Shown here: one piece after another, positions 46,545 to 57,028 of the stretch
How positions within the stretch are numbered: position 1 is the stretch's first letter
Layout of the letters: every line of letters starts with the position of its first letter
Assembly (NCBI GenBank): GCA_913057175.1
Contig: CAJXNP010000013.1
Span: forward strand, 62,001 to 126,000
From: an uncultured Cytophagales bacterium
GTDB lineage: Bacteria; Bacteroidota; Bacteroidia; Cytophagales; Cyclobacteriaceae
Direction: 5' to 3'
DNA length: 64,000 bases
The notes under the pieces: model-generated
What the model was told of the DNA's origin: nothing
The model's database searches: none
What the model saw: only the letters and a program-made list of their open reading frames with translations
Translations under genes and position numbers: made by a program

Positions 46545-48014
46545 CTAATCAACATATTTTTTAGAAATAATTACTTTGACCAGGCGGTTGTTATCAAAAA
46601 TATAATCACTTTCTAGATTATTGATGATCCCCGTAAGTTCTTTGTCTTCAACTGACTGATTTCTACTTATTATTTCAGTCAAACTTTCACCTTCATGACT
46701 TGTGACTACTTTGACTTTCTTGTATTGAATGTTGTCCCAATCATCATTTAAAACCGGTTGGAAGGACAAGGTAGTTGATTTCAAGTCCTCCTTAAGGTTT
46801 TCCGGAGCAACACCGATCAAATTATATAAAAGGGAATCTTTTTTAATCCAGGCACTTTGGAAATAGGAATATCTCTCGTCTTGAAAAGATCTCAATGTTA
46901 ATAAGTGAGCTTGTAGATTGTTTATATGGATTGATTCATTGGTAAGAGTTTCGATATTTTCATTGCGAATAGCACGATGAAATTTGAGTGCAGCACTATC
47001 CGGATCGGACTCCTCTTCATTAATCCTTAAAACAATGGCGGCACTGTGGTCAGGGTCAATAGCTGCTACCATTAATGGTGAATTTCTGATCGTCCAGTTT
47101 TCAGGAAATTCCATCTTGATTTTTAGTTTTGGATGGATAAAAGCATTTTCAATCACTAATCCTTGCTCCGGATTTTGATCAACTACTAAATCATTTAAAA
47201 TAGTTACAAACAGATTATCTTCTAATTCTTTATTTATAGGAGAAATATCCAGATTTTCCTTGGTTTTTTGAATGTATTCTACTCTATCAGGTGTATAAGG
47301 ATGGTCTGTCAGGTAATTTTTCTTTTCCTTCTCCCCGGTCCTCAACTCCAGTTCCTTGCTGATACTGGCCAGGATGACTCCAAGTTTTCCCGGATCGTAT
47401 CCTGCTTTTGCAGCCAAGGACATACCAAGCTGATCGGCTTTTCTCTCATTTTTTCTGCTATATCCTGAGAGATAAATTTTACTTCCGTAGAGGATAGGTG
47501 AATTGATCAAAATACCAACATCCTGTCCGGCGATACCTCCGATAATGCTTCCCGGAATCTGGAGAATTCCTGGCAGAATGCTTTTTCGCATTTGTTTGAT
47601 GGTATGTCTTTCCTGACTATGAATGATTTCATGGGCCATCACACAGGCCAACTCGTCTTCCGAATTTAATAAAAGTAAAAGTCCCCTGGTGATATAAACA
47701 TATCCTCCGGGAAGGGCAAAGGCGTTGGGCTCGCTACTATCCAAAATTCGGAAATGATAGTCAAAAAGCTTTTGTTCAAGATGTTTGATCAGTCTTTGCC
47801 CAATTAATTTAACATAGTCGGATTTGGCCGAATCATCATAAACTCCAATCGACTGCTCAATTTTGAAAGAGTACTCATATCCAATCTTACTGTCAAGGTC
47901 GTGATTTTGAGATTTTGTCTTTGGAACAATAAGAAAGATCAGAGAAAAAAATGTTAAAATCTTTAATATTCCTTGCATGCTGAAATTTAGTATTTTTTTA
48001 ACAACTAATATCAT
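46545..48014 (-). CDS. M48 family metalloprotease (BepA-like)
   Basis: NAFALPGGYVYITRGLLLLLNSEDELACVMAHEIIHSQERHTIKQM; RKNERKADQLGMSLAAKAGYDPGKLG. Confidence 0.9.
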   Translation of the reverse strand: MILVVKKILNFSMQGILKILTFFSLIFLIVPKTKSQNHDLDSKIGYEYSFKIEQSIGVYDDSAKSDYVKLIGQRLIKHLEQKLFDYHFRILDSSEPNAFALPGGYVYITRGLLLLLNSEDELACVMAHEIIHSQERHTIKQMRKSILPGILQIPGSIIGGIAGQDVGILINSPILYGSKIYLSGYSRKNERKADQLGMSLAAKAGYDPGKLGVILASISKELELRTGEKEKKNYLTDHPYTPDRVEYIQKTKENLDISPINKELEDNLFVTILNDLVVDQNPEQGLVIENAFIHPKLKIKMEFPENWTIRNSPLMVAAIDPDHSAAIVLRINEEESDPDSAALKFHRAIRNENIETLTNESIHINNLQAHLLTLRSFQDERYSYFQSAWIKKDSLLYNLIGVAPENLKEDLKSTTLSFQPVLNDDWDNIQYKKVKVVTSHEGESLTEIISRNQSVEDKELTGIINNLESDYIFDNNRLVKVIISKKYVD

Positions 48015-48640
48015 TACTTGAATTAATTGTAACGAAAAAGGAGAATTATTAGAATAATATCAGGGATAGGCTTTATCTATAATTATAAATGTACTTTTCA
48101 CACTTTAAATAATCAGATGAGACGTTAAAATTTATTCTGAATAGATTATTAATTTATGACTGAAATATTATATTTGTTATGCAAATCGTCCAAAAAAGGA
48201 TGGTGATTTGTCTTAACAAGCGCTTTTAGAGGTTTAAAATTTTGTATTTTATAAGACTTCAGGCAACTTAAATTGTAATATCCCTAACAAACACCCTTAT
48301 TTTTTTTGAAACTCCAAACGAGCTGAATTCTTTCGTTTTAATGAACTGTAGGTAAATAGTTTTTTACAAATTAAATTTGACATGAGGGATTGCTGTAAAA
48401 CATTTTCCGGAAGTTATTTAAAGGATCTGTGGATTGCCGTTCTATTTTCAAGAGCGTTAAACGATTGATTTATGAGGATTGTCATTCAACAGAAAATAAT
48501 AAATAGTGAAATCGAAATAGTCAAAATGACTAATAGATTTCAATATATTTTTTTAGTAAAAAGAGCAAATCCTTACTTATAGATTTCGAAAAAATTTCAT
48601 TATCAAATAAAAATGAATTTAATAACTAAAATGGAATATT

Positions 48641-51600
48641 ATGGGAAAAAAGTACAAACCACGAGATTGTCAAAATCTTCGTTTCAAAGCGACCGCTTTG
48701 AAATACTTCGCTATTCTGTTGGCGATAGTTTCTGTGCAATTCCTTGCACTGGAAACCTATGGTCAGTCGGAAAAGCATACTGTTACGGGTAAAGTTCTCG
48801 AGACAAATGGAGAGCCAATCATTGGTGCAAACGTCATTTTAAAAGGGACGACTGAAGGTACTGTGACCGATATTGAGGGAAATTATTCAATAGAGGCAGC
48901 CAGTGAAGATGTTTTGGTCGTTTCATTTATTGGATACGTTTCTGAAGAAGTTGAGGTCGGAACCAGAAGCCAGGTCAACATTACCTTGGCTGAAGATGTT
49001 ACTAAACTTTCTGAGATTGTTGTTGTCGGGTATGGATCGGTCAGAAGAGCTGATTTGACCACAGCCCAGACCTCTATTTCTTCTGACGATATTGAAAAGA
49101 CAGTAAACACAACCATTGAGCAGGCCATTCAAGGTAGATCGGCTGGTGTTTTTGTTACACAAAATACCGGGGCGCCAGGTGGTGGCATTTCAGTTAACAT
49201 CCGGGGGATTAATTCCATTGATGGTTCAAATCAACCTTTGTATGTCATTGATGGTGTCCAGATGCAGGGGTCCACTTCTGCGAATGGCGATAATCCGTTA
49301 TCATCTCTTAACCCGTCAGACATAGCCAGCATGGAGGTCCTTCAGGGACCATCGGCTACCGCCATTTATGGTTCACGCGGTACCAATGGAGTAATCATGA
49401 TCACAACCAAGCAAGGGAAATCTGGCGATGTTAAAATTTCTTATGGATTCGATTATAGCATTCAAACAACTCCGAAATCGTTGGATGTACTAACACTTCC
49501 TGAATATGCCCAAATGGAAAATGAGTACAAATCCATCGTCGGAGGTGATGTCCGTGAAGATTTCCTGGACCCTTCCATTCTTGGACCGGGTACCGATTGG
49601 CAGGATGAGCTTTTTAATACTGCTGCCATGCAGAAACATCAGCTTAGCATAAGCGGAGGTTCAGAGAAGACTACCTTTTATTTATCGGGTGAGCGAATGA
49701 ATCAGGAGGGAGTTGCTATGGGATCCGGATTTGAAAGGACTTCATTTCGTTTGAACCTTGACACTAAACCAAGAGATTGGTTCAATATTGGTGCGAATAT
49801 CAATTATGCTGAAACAGATGAGCAGTTAGGAGCAAATAACCTAAGTGGTAGCAACCTTATTGTCAATGCGATCCAACTTGCCCCGCAAATCCCGGTTCGA
49901 AATCCAGATGGAAGTTTTGGTGGTGGCAATCCTGATAACAATGCAGAACAGTTTGCCCCACCTAACCCCATTGGGTTGGCTAGTCTCTCCACCAATGAGC
50001 TGACAAGAAGAAGAATCTTAGGTAATTTATCAGCTGGCATAACTCCTCTCGATGGGTTGGAAATCTCAACCAGTTTTAATATTGATATTGGATATGCCAC
50101 TACTACCAACTATTTACCAACATATGACTGGGGATGGCAGGAAAACAACAACGCAACACTCAATAACACTGACAATTTAAATACCTATTGGGGATGGAGT
50201 CAGACCATAAGATATACCAAGCAGTTTGACAAGCATAACCTTGTTTTAATGTTTACCCACGAATCGCAAGAATCAACCTGGAAAAACTTAAGTGGATCAA
50301 GAACTGGCTTTTTAACAAATGAGGTTCTTGATTTGAATGCAGGGGATCCTGAAACCGCAGGAAATGGTGGTGGCCAGGGTGATTGGGCAATGGAATCGTA
50401 CCTGGGGCGTATCAACTATAATTATGATGACCGATATATCATCATGGCAACTTTTAGGGCTGATGGTTCTTCTAACTTTGGTCCCGGAAATAAATGGGGA
50501 TATTTCCCTTCCTTGTCAGCTGCATGGAGGGTTTCCGAAGAATCATTCTTTAATGTGCCCTTTTTTACTGATTTAAGAGTGCGATATGAGACAGGAACAA
50601 CAGGTGCACAAGGAAGCGGAGGAGCTATTTATGGTTCTTTTGCTCAAGCTGTTCCTACAGAATGGGGTTCAGGTTTCCGTCCTGGAAGATATCCGAATCC
50701 TAATTTTCAATGGGAAGAGACCCTGACCAACAATCTTGGTTTAACTGTTGGTATGTTAGATAATCGAATCCAGATCGATGCGGATATATACCTGAAAAAA
50801 ACGGATAACCTTATCTTAACGGCTGAATTACCATGGTATATGGGTACGAGAGGAGATGCTGCTCCCTCTGCGCCACTTATTAATGTTGGATCACTTGAAA
50901 ACAAAGGAATGGGTATTTCACTCAAAACTGTGAATATTAACAGTAATAACTTCAAGTGGGAATCTAACTTTAACATTTCAGCTTTCAGGACTAAAATCAC
51001 CGGATTAACCACGGGCTCTTCACATATCACCCGCGAGGCCCCTGATTGGTTCCTAAATAATTTCGCCCAACGTTCTGAGGTTGGAAGTCCTCCATGGATG
51101 TTCTATGGGTATATTGAAGAAGGTATTTTCCAAACCAGGGAAGAGGTTGAAAACAGCGCCAGACCTGTTGACAATAACGGTGAACTTCTTCCTGTGGCAG
51201 AAGATGGAATTTGGGTAGGGGATGTGAAATACAAGGATGTTAGTGGTCCTGAAGGAGTACCGGATGGTAAAATCACCGCTGATGACAGAACTTTTATTGG
51301 AAATCCATGGCCATTAACCTATGGAGGTTTTACCAATACATTCTCCTATAAAGGTTTTGAAGTTAGTATTTTATTGACCTATAGTTACGGAAACGATACA
51401 TATAACTATTTAAGGTATCAAAACGGGAATCCAAATAACATAAACTTAGGCCGCAATATGTTTGAAGAAACATTTGATTATGCCAAAGTAGAGTTAGATG
51501 AAGAAGGTGAACCTTATCTTTTAAATCCCGGAACTAACGTAAACCGGTTCTCAAGCAGTAGCCTAAATGGAAACTATGACCGTCTTACTGATAAATATTT

Positions 51601-51871
51601 GGAAGACGGATCTTATTTGCGAGTTAAAAACATAACGGTCAACTACAGGGTGCCTGCATCGATCATCGATAAACTGAAAGTGTTGAGAGGTTTAATGGTA
51701 GGTGTGAGTGCACAAAATATTTACACCTTTACAAGTTATTCCGGATACGATCCTGAAGTTGGATCTTATGTTGGACCTAATTCTGCTCAGGCTGGTGGAT
51801 TTATAGGTGTTGATTATGGTCGATACCCATTAACCCCTATGTACTCAGTAAATGTGAAGGTCGATTTTTAA
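48641..51871 (+). CDS. SusC/RagA family TonB-linked outer membrane protein
   Basis: 1076 aa; VTGKVLETNGEPIIGANVILKGTTEGTVTDIEGNYSI, EIVVVGYGSVRRADLTTAQTSIS, IRGINSIDGSNQPLYVIDGV, GPSATAIYGSRGTNGVIMITTK. Confidence 0.97.
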   Translation: MGKKYKPRDCQNLRFKATALKYFAILLAIVSVQFLALETYGQSEKHTVTGKVLETNGEPIIGANVILKGTTEGTVTDIEGNYSIEAASEDVLVVSFIGYVSEEVEVGTRSQVNITLAEDVTKLSEIVVVGYGSVRRADLTTAQTSISSDDIEKTVNTTIEQAIQGRSAGVFVTQNTGAPGGGISVNIRGINSIDGSNQPLYVIDGVQMQGSTSANGDNPLSSLNPSDIASMEVLQGPSATAIYGSRGTNGVIMITTKQGKSGDVKISYGFDYSIQTTPKSLDVLTLPEYAQMENEYKSIVGGDVREDFLDPSILGPGTDWQDELFNTAAMQKHQLSISGGSEKTTFYLSGERMNQEGVAMGSGFERTSFRLNLDTKPRDWFNIGANINYAETDEQLGANNLSGSNLIVNAIQLAPQIPVRNPDGSFGGGNPDNNAEQFAPPNPIGLASLSTNELTRRRILGNLSAGITPLDGLEISTSFNIDIGYATTTNYLPTYDWGWQENNNATLNNTDNLNTYWGWSQTIRYTKQFDKHNLVLMFTHESQESTWKNLSGSRTGFLTNEVLDLNAGDPETAGNGGGQGDWAMESYLGRINYNYDDRYIIMATFRADGSSNFGPGNKWGYFPSLSAAWRVSEESFFNVPFFTDLRVRYETGTTGAQGSGGAIYGSFAQAVPTEWGSGFRPGRYPNPNFQWEETLTNNLGLTVGMLDNRIQIDADIYLKKTDNLILTAELPWYMGTRGDAAPSAPLINVGSLENKGMGISLKTVNINSNNFKWESNFNISAFRTKITGLTTGSSHITREAPDWFLNNFAQRSEVGSPPWMFYGYIEEGIFQTREEVENSARPVDNNGELLPVAEDGIWVGDVKYKDVSGPEGVPDGKITADDRTFIGNPWPLTYGGFTNTFSYKGFEVSILLTYSYGNDTYNYLRYQNGNPNNINLGRNMFEETFDYAKVELDEEGEPYLLNPGTNVNRFSSSSLNGNYDRLTDKYLEDGSYLRVKNITVNYRVPASIIDKLKVLRGLMVGVSAQNIYTFTSYSGYDPEVGSYVGPNSAQAGGFIGVDYGRYPLTPMYSVNVKVDF

Positions 51872-51876
51872 CATTA

Positions 51877-53562
51877 ATGAAGACAAAAATGAAAAATATA
51901 AATAATATTCTGGTATTGTTGGTGCTGTGCAGCGTGCTGGCTGGCTGTTCAGAGGATTTCCTCGATAGACCTCCAAAAGATGCGCTGGTAGATGCTAATT
52001 TCTATAAGAATGATGAGCAAGTACTTGCCGGAACGGCTCCTCTTTATTCTTCGGTATGGAAAACATATGTTGATAAAGCAAATTGGAAGTTGGGTGACAT
52101 ACGTGGTGGAACGGTTTACAGGGCTTGGGGTGACCAGGATGCGGTACAGTTTAATATCACCGACGTATCTGAACCCAATGAGCAGGCATATCAATCCTTT
52201 TATGTTACCGTTGGTCAAGCTAATTTGGTAATTAACAATATCAATACCTATGCTGGTGAAGAAGTGTCTGAGGAAATCAGGAATCATGCTATTGCAGAAG
52301 CACGATTTATGCGAGCGGTTGCTTACAGGCATTTAGTGATGAATTATGGGGCTGTGCCCATTATTGAAAATAATTTAGAGCATGTGTCAGGCCCAACATT
52401 AAGAAGGAACTTAGTCGAAGATGTCTGGGAGTTTATCAAAAGAGATTTTGAATTTGCAGCGGAAAACCTCTTGGAAGAACCTAGCCAACAAGGCAGGCTT
52501 ACAAAATGGGTTGCCGAGGGTATGCTTGCCAGAACGCACCTGACTTTGGCTGGTCTGGGAGCATCATCAGGATCCAGGGATCAGGCCCATCTTGACCTCG
52601 CTAAGGAATATGCGGAAAGGGTCATTACTATGAGTGGTAAGTCTCTGATGACAAATTATGAAGATTTATTTCTACATCCATATGACAACAATAACGAATC
52701 ACTGTTTGAACTTCAGTGGGTGTTTACTACAGCGCCCAATGGTTATGAGGCATCCAATACCATGGTATCGCAAATTACCCATAGTAATGAAATTGCTGCC
52801 AACGGAGACGGTTGGGGAGGCGACCTTAGCGCTTCCTGGTGGATGCTTGAATTATATGACGGACTAATTGTGGATGATGGGACTACTCCGGGTTTTACAC
52901 TTGACAAGCGATTGAAAACTACATTCATGTTACCGGGATTTACTTATCCGGAGTTACAAGTTGATAATGACGGTGTGAGTGAATCATATGTTTTTCCTGA
53001 TCCGGGCGCTGATTCTGACAATAGTTTTGCCAGTATCAAAAAATATGTGGTTGGTAAATTGCCAGGTGAATCTGACAGGCAAAGGTATCCCAACAACACT
53101 TATATGTTACGTTTAGCAGAAATGTACCTTACCTACGCTGAAGCACAACTTGGTAATAACGCTTCCACAACAGATGCCAAGGCATTGGAGTATTTTAATG
53201 CGGTCCATATGAGGGCAGGCCTACCCGAGTTTACGGATCCTCTGACCTGGGAGGATATTTTTGAAGAACGCATTAAGGAATTTGCAATGGAAAGTATGGC
53301 TTGGTATGATTTAGTGAGGTTGCATTATTATGATGCGCAAAAAGCATATAATATTATTAATGCTCAGGATCGTGGTTTATTCGTGGTTCATCCGAATCAA
53401 TGGCCTGATCCAACTGCATGGACTTTTGAAAAAACTTCATGGTTTGCTTTCAGGAACGCGGATGCCAATTCAGGCAACTTCCAATTGCCATTTCCAGCGT
53501 CTGAACTTAATCAAGCGGCCACTTTGGGTGAGGAACCAGTTCCTTATGAGTTTGGTGAGTAG
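51877..53562 (+). CDS. SusD/RagB family nutrient-binding lipoprotein
   Basis: Lipobox LAGCSEDFLDRPPKDALVDANFYKNDEQ; EARFMRAVAYRHLVMNYGAVPII; LRLAEMYLTYAEAQ; ERIKEFAMESMAWYDLVRLHYY. Confidence 0.97.
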   Translation: MKTKMKNINNILVLLVLCSVLAGCSEDFLDRPPKDALVDANFYKNDEQVLAGTAPLYSSVWKTYVDKANWKLGDIRGGTVYRAWGDQDAVQFNITDVSEPNEQAYQSFYVTVGQANLVINNINTYAGEEVSEEIRNHAIAEARFMRAVAYRHLVMNYGAVPIIENNLEHVSGPTLRRNLVEDVWEFIKRDFEFAAENLLEEPSQQGRLTKWVAEGMLARTHLTLAGLGASSGSRDQAHLDLAKEYAERVITMSGKSLMTNYEDLFLHPYDNNNESLFELQWVFTTAPNGYEASNTMVSQITHSNEIAANGDGWGGDLSASWWMLELYDGLIVDDGTTPGFTLDKRLKTTFMLPGFTYPELQVDNDGVSESYVFPDPGADSDNSFASIKKYVVGKLPGESDRQRYPNNTYMLRLAEMYLTYAEAQLGNNASTTDAKALEYFNAVHMRAGLPEFTDPLTWEDIFEERIKEFAMESMAWYDLVRLHYYDAQKAYNIINAQDRGLFVVHPNQWPDPTAWTFEKTSWFAFRNADANSGNFQLPFPASELNQAATLGEEPVPYEFGE

Positions 53563-53594
53563 TTTTAAGTAATTCTAATTTTTAGATAGATATT

Positions 53595-54815
53595 ATGAAA
53601 AAGATTATATATAAAATATTTAGCGGCCTTTTGTTAGCATCTCTTGGTATGCTAATAAGTTGTGAGGATACAGAAACGGGTGATCCCGTTGTTCACTACA
53701 TACGAGTAACAAATCCAGCTTCTTCTGATTCATTACTCGTAGCTGCAGGCCAGGGTCAAATGATTGCAATTATGGGCGAAAACCTTGGCAAGACAATGGA
53801 GGTGTGGTTTAATGATCAGCGTGCTGAACTTAATACTGCATTTATTTATGATAAGTCTATTATCACCCGGGTGCCTTCGGAAATTCCGGAAGTAGTAACG
53901 AATGAAATGAAATTAGTCTTCCAGAATGGAAGTGCCATGAATTATAATTTTTCAGTAGACATCAGTGAGCCTGTTGTACAGCGAATGAAATGCGAGTATG
54001 TTGATGAGGGTGAAACGGCTACAATTTATGGGGATTTCTTTTACGAGCCGTTGGAGGTTATGTTTAGTGGAGATATTGAAGGGGAAATTGTTTCAGTTGA
54101 AGATCAGGTGCTCGAGGTGAGAGTCCCGGCTGGCGTTCAATCGGGACCAATAACCGTTACAACGAATTTTGGATCTGTGGAGTCAATATTTTGGTTTCGT
54201 GATGATCGGAATATCATCCTTGATTTTGATAATATGTCAGGTGATGGTGGTCAGGCACCTAGTAATACAGATTTGTGGCATCCGGCTACGGGAGACTTTA
54301 ACTATGCATCAGCTTCAGTTGATGGAATTCCAAGTATCAATGGAAACTATTTACACAATCCTTATGGGTCAACTGGGTATGGAGCATGGGGTTGGAGTGA
54401 AATATGGACTGGCCAATCTACTGCGCCTGAAAATGCCAGCTTAGCGAATATTCCCGAGCAGGCTTTTGCTAATCCCAGAAATTATAGCTTGAAGTTTGAG
54501 CTCAACACGACAGGAACAATGGCGGGGGCGTGGTTTAATATATGGATAGGCAACGATATCGATAACCTTGCTGGCCGTGGTCCGGCTGATGGTCAGCCTA
54601 ATCCTGATTTATATACCTGGCAGCCTAACATTGACACCAATGGTGAATGGATGACAGTTACTATTCCATGGGAGACATTTTATGCATATGGCACAAGTGG
54701 TAATTTTGAATACGATGCAAATGGGTATGATATATCTATCGTTCTTCAGGGGCCAAACGACGCGCCAATGCAGTACTTTGCAATAGATAACGTTCGCGTA
54801 GTGCCAAATAATTAA
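53595..54815 (+). CDS. Surface glycan-binding lipoprotein (TIG/IPT repeats plus C-terminal glycan-binding domain)
   Basis: Lipobox ASLGMLISCEDTE; GQMIAIMGENLGKTMEVWFNDQRAELN TIG-like; C-terminal Trp-rich beta-sandwich WHPATGDFNYAS...YGAWGWSEIW ... PMQYFAIDNVRVVPNN; follows SusD. Confidence 0.82.
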   Translation: MKKIIYKIFSGLLLASLGMLISCEDTETGDPVVHYIRVTNPASSDSLLVAAGQGQMIAIMGENLGKTMEVWFNDQRAELNTAFIYDKSIITRVPSEIPEVVTNEMKLVFQNGSAMNYNFSVDISEPVVQRMKCEYVDEGETATIYGDFFYEPLEVMFSGDIEGEIVSVEDQVLEVRVPAGVQSGPITVTTNFGSVESIFWFRDDRNIILDFDNMSGDGGQAPSNTDLWHPATGDFNYASASVDGIPSINGNYLHNPYGSTGYGAWGWSEIWTGQSTAPENASLANIPEQAFANPRNYSLKFELNTTGTMAGAWFNIWIGNDIDNLAGRGPADGQPNPDLYTWQPNIDTNGEWMTVTIPWETFYAYGTSGNFEYDANGYDISIVLQGPNDAPMQYFAIDNVRVVPNN

Positions 54816-54836
54816 TTATAACAAAATCATTTAGTT

Positions 54837-56858
54837 ATGAAGAATCTTATTATAAATATTTTTTCCATCCTGGCACTGTTAGCCCTGATTACATTTTCTT
54901 CTTGTGAGGATGATGACCCGGTTAACACAAGCGAGGTTGTGCTGTCGAGTTTCGGGCCGTCAGGAGTGGAACATGGGGATGAAATTATTTTTATTGGGCA
55001 AAATCTCGACAAAGTAACGTCCGTTGTTTTGAAACCAGATATTACGGTCGATAGGAGTCAATTTATCGGTGTTTCGAGTGAGACTTTTAGATTAATCGTT
55101 CCTCAGTCTGCTGAAGCAGGAAAGGTTGTCCTTAATACTTCAAATGGTCAGATCGAATCAAAAACAGTTTTGAGTTTTAAAGTGGATGTGGTAATTACCG
55201 CTATTACACCGGAAGCAAAACCAGGTACCAATATTTTAATTTCAGGTACTAAAATAAACTGGATCGAAAGCGTCACTTTTGAAAGTGACGTAACCGTCGA
55301 AATGGATGACTTTGTAAGTCAATCTGAAACTGAGTTAGTAGTGACGGTTCCTATGGAAGCTCAATCAGGATTCCTGATTTTTTCTACAGGTGGTACCGAC
55401 CCGGTAACTTTTGCGATTGATCAGGAGTTGATTGTTACGGTTCCTACTGTAACTTCATTGAATCCTTCTTCTATCAAGCATGAGGAAAATTTGACTATTA
55501 CCGGTACCGATCTGGATTTAGTTACAGAATTGGTATTTACCCCGGAAGTCTCTATTTCATCATCAAGTTTTGTAAGTCAGTCAGAGACTGAAATCGTGGT
55601 TACAGTTCCAGCAACCGTTGAAACAGGAGCAGTGATACTTAAACAGGCATCACCAGTTGATATTGAGGTGGGAGAGCTAACCATTATACTACCTGTGGGA
55701 ACATCAGTTAGCCCATCACCTGCCGTACCAGGCGTTGATAATTTAACAATTACCGGTACGGATCTCGATTTGGTAAGCAAATTAACATTGCCGGGAAGTG
55801 TGGAAGTTAACGCCACTGAATTTATAAGTCATTCAGCAACGGAAATCGTTTTTGCAATTCCTGATGCTGCTACACAAGGCGCTATCGGCTATGAAACAAT
55901 TCATGGTTATTCAAATAATCTGGGTGTAGTGTTAAAATTGCCCTCTGCGGGAGGATTTCCAACACTCGATTATTACATATACAAAGACGGCCTTCAAAAT
56001 GGTTGGCAAGCTTGGGGAGGTTGGGGACATGTCTCTCAAGATTATGAAAATGACGAAAATGCTGCTGACGGAGACTTTGCTATCAAGTCTGTTTTCAATG
56101 ACAACTGGGGTGCCATTCAAATTAATAACGGGACAGGTGTTGATAATCCATTTGCCGGATATAATTATTTAGTCTTTTATGTTTATGTTCAAGGAGAAGA
56201 ATCTGACATTATAGCAGAACTATCAGGCTCTGGGGGTGAATATTACCCGCCACATTTTACTGGTGATCAATATCATCAAATAGTTGTTCCTTTAGCTGAG
56301 TTGCCTGGTTTTGGATCTCCAATAGGTCAGTTGCATATTAAAAACAACAATCCAGACGCAGGGACAAATAATACCATTGTTTTTGTCGATGAGATTGGGT
56401 TGACAGTGGACATGCCGGAGGCACCATTTGAAGCGCCAGATACTTACATATACAAAGATGCATTGGATGCAGGATGGCAGGCCTGGGATGGCTGGGGTCA
56501 TTCAAGCAAGGACTGGGAGAGCGGAAATAATACTTTCCAGGGTTCAGCTTCCATTGAAGTGACATATAATGATAACTGGGGTGCTCTTCAAATTCATCCA
56601 TTAAGCAGCACAGCTTTGGTTGGTTATTCAGAATTGGTTCTTTACGTTTACTTTGAATCTGATGGTAATTATGCTGTTCAATTCAACGATGGAGCTGAAG
56701 CATCATTTGCTGTTACTGGTGGAGAGTACAATAAAATTGTTATTGACTTAAGTGGCTATTCAGCAGAAACAGCAAACCTCAATGAACTTCGATTTAAAAA
56801 CTACGGAACAACTCAAAATCATACAGTTTATATTGATGAAATTGGGTTGAACTTCTAA
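54837..56858 (+). CDS. Surface lipoprotein with TIG/IPT repeats and a duplicated C-terminal domain
   Basis: Lipobox ALITFSSCEDDDP; repeated ENLTITGTDLDLV / DNLTITGTDLDLV and FVSQSETExVVTVP; tandem YIYKDxLxxGWQAWxGWGHxSxD...DNWGAxQI domains. Confidence 0.8.
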   Translation: MKNLIINIFSILALLALITFSSCEDDDPVNTSEVVLSSFGPSGVEHGDEIIFIGQNLDKVTSVVLKPDITVDRSQFIGVSSETFRLIVPQSAEAGKVVLNTSNGQIESKTVLSFKVDVVITAITPEAKPGTNILISGTKINWIESVTFESDVTVEMDDFVSQSETELVVTVPMEAQSGFLIFSTGGTDPVTFAIDQELIVTVPTVTSLNPSSIKHEENLTITGTDLDLVTELVFTPEVSISSSSFVSQSETEIVVTVPATVETGAVILKQASPVDIEVGELTIILPVGTSVSPSPAVPGVDNLTITGTDLDLVSKLTLPGSVEVNATEFISHSATEIVFAIPDAATQGAIGYETIHGYSNNLGVVLKLPSAGGFPTLDYYIYKDGLQNGWQAWGGWGHVSQDYENDENAADGDFAIKSVFNDNWGAIQINNGTGVDNPFAGYNYLVFYVYVQGEESDIIAELSGSGGEYYPPHFTGDQYHQIVVPLAELPGFGSPIGQLHIKNNNPDAGTNNTIVFVDEIGLTVDMPEAPFEAPDTYIYKDALDAGWQAWDGWGHSSKDWESGNNTFQGSASIEVTYNDNWGALQIHPLSSTALVGYSELVLYVYFESDGNYAVQFNDGAEASFAVTGGEYNKIVIDLSGYSAETANLNELRFKNYGTTQNHTVYIDEIGLNF

Positions 56859-56876
56859 TAAAAATTGATTTTTATT

Positions 56877-56912
56877 AAAAGCCATCACATTTAAGGTGTG
56901 ATGGCTTTTTTT
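56877..56912 (+). terminator. Rho-independent terminator closing the susCD-SGBP operon
   Basis: AGCCATCACA-TTTAAGG-TGTGATGGCT-T6. Confidence 0.9.
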
Positions 56913-57028
56913 CTTTACTAAACCACCAAAATAGAATAGCTTTGAAAACACTAAAGCTTTAATTTTCCTTTTTTTTGAAGAGGGTAAATTATTAAAGGTA
57001 ACATCTTTAAGTGCTTTAATTTTGGTAT

